Assembly: GCA_027577415.1 (NCBI GenBank)
Contig: JANBQS010000466.1
Location: 1 to 17,298, forward strand
Origin: Coemansia sp. RSA 922
Lineage: Eukaryota; Kickxellomycota; Kickxellomycetes; Kickxellales; Kickxellaceae
Direction: 5' to 3'
Length of the DNA stretch: 17,298 nt
Part shown: one piece after another, positions 9,401 through 14,572 of the stretch
Position numbering within the stretch: the first letter of the stretch is position 1
Layout of the letters: the number at the start of each line of letters is the position of its first letter
Translations under genes and position numbers: made by a program
Notes under the pieces: model-generated
Databases searched by the model: none
What the model was told of the DNA's origin: nothing
What the model saw: the letters and a program-made list of their open reading frames with translations, nothing else

Positions 9401-9640
9401 CAGGGGAGTAAACATGTGGTTGAACTCTGACGCAGATACTGGCAGTCGCTGTTGTTGCGCCTGCTGCGATGCTCGTGGTGTTGCTCCATCCTGTGCTGCT
9501 GCGCTTGTGCCGGGGTTAATTATAAACGTGCTATCGCCTGTTACTTGCGGAACCATCCCCGCATAATACGCACTATTGCTGTCGGTAGCCACTGCTGTTG
9601 TCGATGGCGGTGGTCGAGCGTTTGCTGTACTCGTGTCCAT
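6434..9640 (-). CDS. cdc11: Cdc11/Nud1-like leucine-rich-repeat scaffold of the septation/mitotic-exit network
   Basis: A single-exon 1068-residue protein starting at ATG 9640. Residues 1-550 are low-complexity and rich in Pro, Ser, Gly and Gln, with many S/T-P sites, and are likely disordered and phosphorylated. Within this part, LPERVGDMVLDKAAGEWVHI (421-440) is an isolated ordered-looking motif of the P-x-x-VG-x-M-v-x-D-x-x-x-x-x-W type, which I associate with fungal septation-network scaffolds. From about 551 to 890 run leucine-rich repeats (LEAICLAGNKL, LEEIDLSANEI, LRTLELTRNRI, LAYLGLRDNIV, LATLDVFNNRL and others). Another repeat lies at 953-962, and a C-terminal cap RRENYWNLAAALFPRLEELDGIKV ends at 1065. 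The layout (disordered N half, C-terminal LRRs, total about 1000 residues) matches fission yeast Cdc11 and yeast Nud1, which anchor the SIN/MEN kinases at the spindle pole body. The LRRs are certain; the Cdc11 identity is an inference from architecture. It is divergent from bir1. Confidence 0.65.
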   Translation of the reverse strand: MDTSTANARPPPSTTAVATDSNSAYYAGMVPQVTGDSTFIINPGTSAAAQDGATPRASQQAQQQRLPVSASEFNHMFTPLSIERMFQRNPSMTDSGDTRASIMGMLWHGDGDDASLEGGAGDTLKLLLSHGSNPTDPASGPVTCASPPDTVTSQGSGHDDQQGYAQYVPPARTEGVRRLPPIPSSPHLRSASRMSLASSSGAGQRRTALNEHYARDGIPQSLRIHDTAAWGLSAPAGDGRGSNRPLTMYDAGDYGGQPLQVHSAVGPRHQAADLSLRHEVLDKVARKSQPTTPFDMHIPIPSSHRPQSMMPRPGSSNNTPEYHVAMHSADDITMLPGDNRLRAYWSPAAATHDDQAQASHHPPSHQGSPRMAPPRGITRPMSASKFGSMRRSVDHPPPTQTRKASDGNAQLLTPKDFNMPLPERVGDMVLDKAAGEWVHISEYTPMRPGSPAISQAAVAEQRGLSSSRSSISLHTSPFPQPLPTAARRPPPAASYGMGLISPVENQRKIVREMSERRSAESPAHRRPIEDDALGSIVQRLVTPATSPEAYTTLDLSRSGIRSLAGLAQITSRLEAICLAGNKLQGLHGLPPGLVSLRAPSNWIRFSAADPVRFSFARELPHLEEIDLSANEISDIAVFSGLRHLRTLELTRNRIHSLSGLRGCRRLAYLGLRDNIVTDFDLDAAEAPMLATLDVFNNRLRVVPASIADFTYLAKANFVKNDLEKVEVHGSPAESLRELRLSENPLLVRKSGGVIDMTLWKTKFPGLKTLYLDICNIRQLAQSTGEGVWPSVFNLSLRGNALQPSLALDFSCLSHLKNLYAPDTQMVLPRVLPSLNNLLQLVLCNAGLTQLPSNMGAALPQLRLLDISNNLELVDLTPVLQLSSSLEVLKCRAIGFGLLSTTPHDTGNLTPVTPAIAKWTSDGVETFPDQNAANGPQPAEECAVLRRMAGLRRLKRLDFRFNRCTIELYAPPPATMSASALDSVLSPQIPSTSVMGDSGLPNVSPISGVGASAGRFDEESWIRQDQAHLASLKLTRQSRLIQRRENYWNLAAALFPRLEELDGIKVGRH

Positions 9641-10534
9641 TACTTTTTATTTCTTAGCGCCCTGTGGAATTTGCGCTCTACTTTCTAAGGTGGGGGGAGA
9701 GTGTAAAAGAGATAATGGCGCTTAGACTTTCGTGGCTTATTCTCGAAAGAGATAAAGTAGAAAAAAAGAACGACAATAGCAGACAACCCCCCGTAAATAA
9801 TAACAAAGTACTTCAAAGCTAAAAGAAGAAAGAGAGAAAAACGCGTGAAGAAAAAAAGCAGAGTTGGATAAAGTGTATGTGCGCGTGCAGGCCGTTCAAA
9901 CAGAATAAAAAAGTTGGGTGGCCCAGGGTCGGACGGAAGGGGATAAGAGGGAGCGGGTTGATCCATTGCTGGACGTGTTTACTTTTATTGGCAAGAGTTC
10001 AGGGACATTCCCTCTCTCCAGCAGAGCAGTAAAAATTTAGTATCGACAACAACAAAAAAATAAAGGCAAACGCAGTGCAGATTCATTAAACCTTGTTATT
10101 AACTAATATGACATGGTTGTATTAATAAAGGACGTGCGTCCCCCGCTAAAATACAAGGGATACACGATCGAGGGACGTCGTTTGTACTTACAGCTCGTGG
10201 AGAGGGAGATAGGGATCCAATTGCTATGTACAGAAAAAGAAGATAATACAACACTTGAAAATAATAAAGAAGAAAGATGTCGCCTACAGCGTCAGCAGTT
10301 CGAGAAGACAAGGCACCCGCGTGAGTTGCTGCTGCCGCTGCTGCTGCGCAGACAACAACCGCTGCCACATTGCCAAACAGAGTTCATCCAACGCAGCGCT
10401 CTGAATAGTATTGTGCCAACTATACCAAATTGCTACACGCCCACAAGAGAAGATTTGCTGATAATCTCAGCCACGCACTTTAGCTCTTTGTTTACTTTTT
10501 TTTTACCCCAATTTATTCACTTTTTTTTACAATA
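9641..10534. promoter_or_regulatory. Shared divergent upstream region of the LRR scaffold and bir1
   Basis: 894 bases between two outward-facing start codons. The left part (9750-9860) is purine-rich on +, hence pyrimidine-rich upstream of the LRR gene. The right end is very T-rich (10494-10528), directly before the bir1 ATG. A CTG-rich run lies at 10327-10347. A 140-codon open frame on + (10113-10535) and a 15-codon one (10277-10324) are described separately. No TATA box stands out. Confidence 0.5.
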
Positions 10535-10535
10535 A
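10113..10535 (+). other. 140-codon upstream ORF overlapping the bir1 start (TAATG)
   Basis: An ATG at 10113 opens a frame that runs to TAA at 10533-10535, whose last A is the first base of the bir1 ATG. The peptide has no domain I recognise and ends in a run of Phe/Leu encoded by the T-rich pre-start tract, which argues for chance. If the bir1 mRNA starts upstream of 10113, this would be an unusually long upstream ORF with a termination-reinitiation geometry. If transcription starts within the T-rich tract, it is not expressed. Confidence 0.2.
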
Positions 10536-11716
10536 TGAAGCCAACGTCTAATGTCGATACATTCCAGCAACGCAAGGACACGTTCCTACGCCGTGGCCGG
10601 TTCAGATGGCCCTACATCAAGTACACGTCGTATCTAGCACAACCCAATACGTTAGCCTCCGCTGGGTTCTCATTCAGTCCAGCCAAAGATGCACCAGACA
10701 ACGTCCAATGCTTCCACTGCGGGTTTGAGCTTACTGGGTGGGAGCCCAGCGACGACCCCTTTGCCGAACACCACGCACACCAACCCACATGCACCTACGC
10801 CCAGCTCCACTGCCAAGCACGCAGGGCACAAGAGGGCGACAAAGTCGAGTGGATCGGATGGCCACCAAATTCGACACAAAAACTAGTGGAAATGCGCGAG
10901 GACGTGGAAATGCGGTTAGCCACATTTGAGTTTTGGCCGCATAAGGGTCGTGAGGAGTGGAATGTGACGGCAGAGAAGTTGTCGGAGGCTGGGTTTTATT
11001 ATACGCCAGAGTGGCCCGGAGACGATACCGCTACGTGTGCGTTTTGTGGATATGCGTTGGCTGAATGGGAGCCTGAAGACAAGCCTAATGCAGAGCATGC
11101 TAGGAGGGCTCCTGACTGTTTGTTCTTTAAGCTGGATCTTGATGTGGTGCCTCAGGTCCAGCCGTCTCCTCAGCCTAGGCGTGTTAGTGTCCATGCGTCG
11201 CGCCAGCCTGAGTATGACTCGGACTCGTCCAAGCGCCCGCGTCTCAGCACCAACACCCACGAGCCAGTCGAAGAAGAAGGGCGGGACGAAGGAGAGCATC
11301 AGAGCGAGGCCGAAGGTGATGTCGGTGACGAGGAAGTGCACCACAGTGAAGTCGAGGACAAAAAAGTGCGCCAGAGCGAAACCCAGGAGGTGACGCCTGC
11401 TGCTGTACCAGTAGTCCCGGAGCGGCCACCACTCGCCTCTCCAACCGAGATGAACGTCGACAACGAGGCGAATACCGCAAGCCAAATCGACACTCAGGCT
11501 ACAACGCAGGTCGACGGAACGGCCGAAGAATCTGGTGTGGAAGAGGAGGCTTGGGAGCTGACCGAGGACGAGGAGCACATGACGGTAGAAGAGTTTATCC
11601 GCGCATGCTGCGACCAGAAAATCTCCTCACTCCAAGTGTCTGCCTTTCAAATGATCGATGACTTTATCGAGAGAGCTGCTAGCACACGCAGGCGCATCGT
11701 AGATATGACATGGTAG
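10535..11716 (+). CDS. bir1: Bir1/survivin-type protein with two BIR domains (chromosomal passenger complex)
   Basis: A 393-residue, single-exon protein. The first BIR domain spans about 13-90 with zinc ligands C59, C62, H79 and C86; the second spans about 121-200 with C168, C171, H188 and C195. Both keep the CxxC-x16-H-x6-C spacing of survivin. Residues 225-345 are acidic and low-complexity, with loosely repeated (V/E)HxSEx(E/A) units. The C terminus (348-393), starting MTVEEFIR, is predicted helical and matches the conserved end of fungal Bir1 proteins. Fungal Bir1 recruits Aurora kinase/INCENP to centromeres and the spindle midzone; apoptosis inhibition is not expected. Yeast and fission-yeast Bir1 are roughly 950-1000 residues, so this is a short form that keeps both ends. 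Third-position codon choice changes sharply at the start of the second BIR (about 10926) and back near 11215. The T-rich tract before ATG 10535 supports this start. Confidence 0.9.
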   Translation: MKPTSNVDTFQQRKDTFLRRGRFRWPYIKYTSYLAQPNTLASAGFSFSPAKDAPDNVQCFHCGFELTGWEPSDDPFAEHHAHQPTCTYAQLHCQARRAQEGDKVEWIGWPPNSTQKLVEMREDVEMRLATFEFWPHKGREEWNVTAEKLSEAGFYYTPEWPGDDTATCAFCGYALAEWEPEDKPNAEHARRAPDCLFFKLDLDVVPQVQPSPQPRRVSVHASRQPEYDSDSSKRPRLSTNTHEPVEEEGRDEGEHQSEAEGDVGDEEVHHSEVEDKKVRQSETQEVTPAAVPVVPERPPLASPTEMNVDNEANTASQIDTQATTQVDGTAEESGVEEEAWELTEDEEHMTVEEFIRACCDQKISSLQVSAFQMIDDFIERAASTRRRIVDMTW

Positions 11717-12087
11717 AATATACCAACATTTAAAAGGCGCATAAAGCACATTAATGCATCGATTATTTTTATTTCAGCGATAATTCTGGCTAGTCAAAGG
11801 GCTGGGATGTATTTTTCTGTTTACCTGCCTGTCTGTGGATGCAGGAGCTGGTCCTATGTACGCAATGTCATTGGCTGGCCTTGACTGGGCCTGCTCACTG
11901 TGCCACATGAGTGGGACCACACAGGGCGTATGGAGAAAAGTCGTAACCCGAAAGCCGTAGATACGAAAAAAAGAGTCATATTGCGAGTAACCACGATCTC
12001 GATGACGGGCAATCTCTCCATCAGAGCATTGTCACCTTTTCTCTCCTTCCCCCTTTCCACTGTACTTAAAATACCTACTTTACCACT
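11717..12087. other. Intergenic between bir1 and the deaminase gene
   Basis: 371 bases between two genes that run in the same direction. The first part is AT-rich and would hold the bir1 3' UTR. The last 60 bases before ATG 12088 are C/T-rich (TTTTCTCTCCTTCCCCC and on), as upstream of other starts here. I see no RNA gene, and the short open frames show no domain. Confidence 0.5.
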
Positions 12088-12597
12088 ATGTCTACTACTA
12101 TTCCGCCAGGCGCATACCGCGTAATTGACATCGACGACGGTTCGCCCGAAGTCGAAGTCCATATGGAGTTTATCGAGCTAGCTATCCAGCAAGCCAACTT
12201 GGCCCAGCCCATCGAAACAGCCTTCAGCGTCGGTTCACTTCTAGTACATGGCCGTCAAATTATAGCAACTGGGTTTTCTCGTGAGCTTCCTGGAAACACC
12301 CACGCGGCTCAATGTGCCATCATCAAATCCAAAACCACATCACTCGGCCACTTTGTCCAAGGATCCGTGCTCTATTCAACGATGGAGCCGTGCTCCTCTC
12401 GGCTATCCAAAAACGCTCCATGCTCCATGCATATAATCGAAGCGGGCATCAAAGAGGTCGTCATTGGCGTCAAAGAACCTATGACGTTCTCTGAGTGCAA
12501 GGGCGTCGCTCAGTTGCGCAAAGCTGGGATCAACGTTATCCATCTCAAGGTGCTTGAAGAAGAATGTCTACGGCCAAACGTACACCTACTATCCTAA
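12088..12597 (+). CDS. Cytidine/DRAP-deaminase-fold protein with the catalytic Glu replaced by Ala
   Basis: A 169-residue protein of the zinc-dependent deaminase superfamily, closest in pattern to the fungal family with SRELPGNTHAEQC and MEPCSxRLS motifs that includes riboflavin-pathway (DRAP) deaminases. Here the first motif reads SRELPGNTHAAQC: the zinc-ligand His72 is kept, but position 74, where the proton-shuttling Glu belongs, is Ala (codon GCT at 12310-12312). The second motif, MEPCSSRLSKNAPC, keeps Cys102 and Cys112, with the long spacing usual in this family. The rest, including EAGIKEVVIGVKEP and a C-terminal LEEECL, is intact and full length, with no frameshift. Loss of the HAE glutamate normally abolishes deamination, so this may be a non-catalytic zinc protein, a recently dead enzyme, or a partner of an active paralogue. 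It faces BET4, with 24 bases between stop codons. Confidence 0.85.
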   Translation: MSTTIPPGAYRVIDIDDGSPEVEVHMEFIELAIQQANLAQPIETAFSVGSLLVHGRQIIATGFSRELPGNTHAAQCAIIKSKTTSLGHFVQGSVLYSTMEPCSSRLSKNAPCSMHIIEAGIKEVVIGVKEPMTFSECKGVAQLRKAGINVIHLKVLEEECLRPNVHLLS

Positions 12598-12606
12598 ACA
12601 AAAAAA

Positions 12607-12620
12607 AATAAAAGTTTATT
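12607..12620. terminator. Palindromic two-way poly(A) signal AATAAA-AG-TTTATT
   Basis: AATAAA at 12607-12612 reads on + after the deaminase stop (12595-12597). TTTATT at 12615-12620 reads AATAAA on -, starting one base after the BET4 stop (12624-12622). Only AG separates them. Both genes would use the same spot, each with a very short 3' UTR that runs into the other gene. Confidence 0.65.
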
Positions 12621-12621
12621 G

Positions 12622-13682
12622 TTACTGCATAACCCATCGTTGACTAAGCATGTGAATCATATCCGAGTACCGGCCAACGTGGTACGTATCAATACTCTTC
12701 AGCCTGTGCAGCGTTTCTAAGCACTCTTTCTTCTCATCATCTGTTACTGGCTCCAGTCTATCGATGGCAGCCAATGCGTCCACAAGCTCAATCAGCGGGC
12801 GCTTGCTACTCGCCTCGTCCTCTTCCAATTCCAAGAGCTCGCGAATAGCTGCGACCTTGTCCCTGAGCATCCTACACCGATCCTCGTCACTCGGCTGTAT
12901 ACTGACGAGCCACTCATGGTACAACCAAGCGTTCTGATCATCGGGATCCGTATAGACAGCATTAAGTATCAAGTCCCGCTCAGTTCGCATCATCTCCTCC
13001 GCTTGGTCGCTTTTAGCGAGCACTCCAGGCAGCAATTTACTGCGATTATGCCAAGCCGAATGATTCGCACAGTCCTTATTGATCTGCTCCGTAGTATAGG
13101 CAAACTCCGCCACATCCATGTCCTCGAGTTTAGAGACTACGAATCGGCGATAATCCCAGCCATGGAAGTTCCTGGCATCCAAGGACAAGAGCTTTGCCAC
13201 CAGCGCCAATTCCTTTCGCCAGTCTGCCTGTGGCATCGAGTTGAGCGTCCATACTCGGTGGTTCCACATCCAGTAGCTCTTGACGTTCTTCATAATAATT
13301 TCGAATACGAAACTGAGCTCCGACTCTAGCATTTTTTGCCGCTGACCGAGGTCTTGCCAGGAATCAAGGTGCATGAATACTTGGCGACGGTAGTTCCATA
13401 CTGTGTGCAATTCGGTGTTGACTTCCAATAGTCGCTTGGTTAGGTCGAGCGCAGCGGTGGTGAATACGCTTTGCGCGCGTAGATTCATAACGCTGGTGTT
13501 TAACGCACAGTACTTTTCCACTCGCTGACGGCTCTGCTCCTTCTCGTCCACTGAAGGCTCCTTGAGCGCTTGGCGACGGCGACCGTGCTATACAAAAGAA
13601 GCAACAACAACTTTGTAGTACATTGGTAAGTAATGCGTACATTGCTAAACATAGCTTCGGAGTAATTGAGAGTGCCTACCAT
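12622..13682 (-). CDS. BET4: Rab geranylgeranyltransferase (GGTase-II) alpha subunit, initiator ATG in its own exon
   Basis: Alpha subunit of the enzyme that attaches geranylgeranyl groups to Rab GTPases presented by the Rab escort protein, in the cytosol. Five alpha-prenyltransferase (PFTA) repeats are visible: VWNYRRQVF, YWMWNHRVW, FHGWDYRRFVV, HSAWHNRSKLL and NAWLYHEWLV, between about 64 and 230. The coding part from 13587 starts HGRRRQALKEPS. In-frame TAG lies directly before it, so no upstream ATG is reachable without splicing. A 92-bp intron (GTAGGC..TATAG, 13679-13588) joins ATG at 13682-13680 to CAC GGT CGC, giving MHGRRRQ, which matches the MHGR start of animal RABGGTA. The product is 322 residues, the length of yeast Bet4. 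Unspliced mRNA would give a 60-residue unrelated peptide. The family is certain and the splice model strong. It converges on the deaminase gene and is divergent from SOD2. Confidence 0.9.
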
Positions 13683-13878
13683 GGTAAATTAAAACAAAAT
13701 TAGCCGAAACTACAAAGGGGAAAGCTGACTAAACGCAGTGAGCTAATGTTTCATCATCATCAGTGCCAGGAGTAGGGGTGGCGGGGGCTGCATTATAAAT
13801 TGGAGGGCGCTGCTCTGAAACTCTTCCATCTTTTTCTCCTTATCTTTTCCTTTCCTTTTGCGTATAGATTCTCTGAAT
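13683..13878. promoter_or_regulatory. Divergent promoter of BET4 and SOD2
   Basis: 196 bases between two outward-facing starts. Toward SOD2 there is a TATA box TATAAAT at 13794-13800 (about 80 bases before the ATG). It is preceded by AGGGGTGGCGGGGG (about 13773-13786), which contains AGGGG, the core of the fungal stress response element. A C/T-rich leader runs over 13821-13858. Stress induction of SOD2 is an inference. Confidence 0.5.
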
Positions 13879-14556
13879 ATGCTCGTTACAAAGACTATTG
13901 CCGCGCTGGCGACTCGCCGGATCCCAGGGTCCATCCGTTTCAAGCACACCGTGCCTGACCTACCTTACGACTACAACGAGCTCGAGCCCGTGATCTCAGC
14001 CAAGATCATGCACCTCCACCATGACAAGCACCACGCCACTTACGTCGCCGGGCTCAACGCAGCCGAAGAAAAGCTAGCCGAGGCCCAACACCGCAACGAC
14101 CTTGCCGGCCAGGTGGCGCTCCAGCCCCTGATCAACTTCCATGGAGGTGGACATGTCAACCACAGCATCTTTTGGAAGAACCTCATAGGAGAGAAGAACG
14201 GCGGTGGACACTTGCACGCCAGCCCTTTGAAGGCCGCCATCGAGGAGCAGTACGGATCCCTGGACACCCTGTCCAAGCTGGTCAATACAAAGACCGCAGG
14301 TATCTTTGGATCGGGCTGGGGCTGGATCACTTACAACCCGGCGATTAGCGGTCTGGACGTTATCACTACGGCTAACCAGGATATGCCCTCGACGCTAGGA
14401 CACGTTCCTCTGTTGGGCGTGGACGCATGGGAGCACGCGTATTACCTGGACTATAACAATGTCAAGGCTGACTACTTTAAGAACATCTGGCGTGTTATTA
14501 ACTGGAAGGACGTTGCCAAGCGTTACGACGAGGCAGTCGCTCACCACAAGAAGTAG
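13879..14556 (+). CDS. SOD2: Mitochondrial manganese superoxide dismutase
   Basis: Converts superoxide to oxygen and hydrogen peroxide in the mitochondrial matrix. The product has 225 residues from ATG 13879; the open frame extends seven codons upstream but without an ATG. Residues 1-23, with several Arg/Lys and no acidic residue, form a likely matrix-targeting peptide, and the mature protein starts near KHTVPDLPYDY. Metal ligands are all present: His47 (in MHLHHDKHH), His95 (in GHVNHSIFW), Asp182 and His186 (in VDAWEHAYY). Gln167 in ANQDMP corresponds to the active-site Gln that marks the Mn rather than Fe type. The C/T-rich leader and TATA box upstream suit a well-expressed gene, and codon use is C-ending and biased more than in neighbours. 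The stop is only 16 bases from that of the convergent membrane-protein gene. Confidence 0.96.
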   Translation: MLVTKTIAALATRRIPGSIRFKHTVPDLPYDYNELEPVISAKIMHLHHDKHHATYVAGLNAAEEKLAEAQHRNDLAGQVALQPLINFHGGGHVNHSIFWKNLIGEKNGGGHLHASPLKAAIEEQYGSLDTLSKLVNTKTAGIFGSGWGWITYNPAISGLDVITTANQDMPSTLGHVPLLGVDAWEHAYYLDYNNVKADYFKNIWRVINWKDVAKRYDEAVAHHKK

Positions 14557-14572
14557 ACAGTATCATTTGTTT

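Noticed and set aside
10916..11578. 220-codon minus-strand open frame
   Set aside because: It is antisense to the second BIR domain and acidic region of bir1, which carry a clear conserved protein; no domain in the antisense product.
13500..13682. 60-residue minus-strand protein starting at the BET4 ATG
   Set aside because: It is the read-through of the unspliced 92-bp intron; splicing from the same ATG yields the conserved MHGR start.
12622..13682. A prenylation gene set: BET4 modifying the nearby CaaX GTPase
   Set aside because: BET4 belongs to GGTase-II, which modifies Rab proteins; the CPIL box of the Ras protein calls for GGTase-I. The genes are also about 7 kb apart with unrelated genes between.
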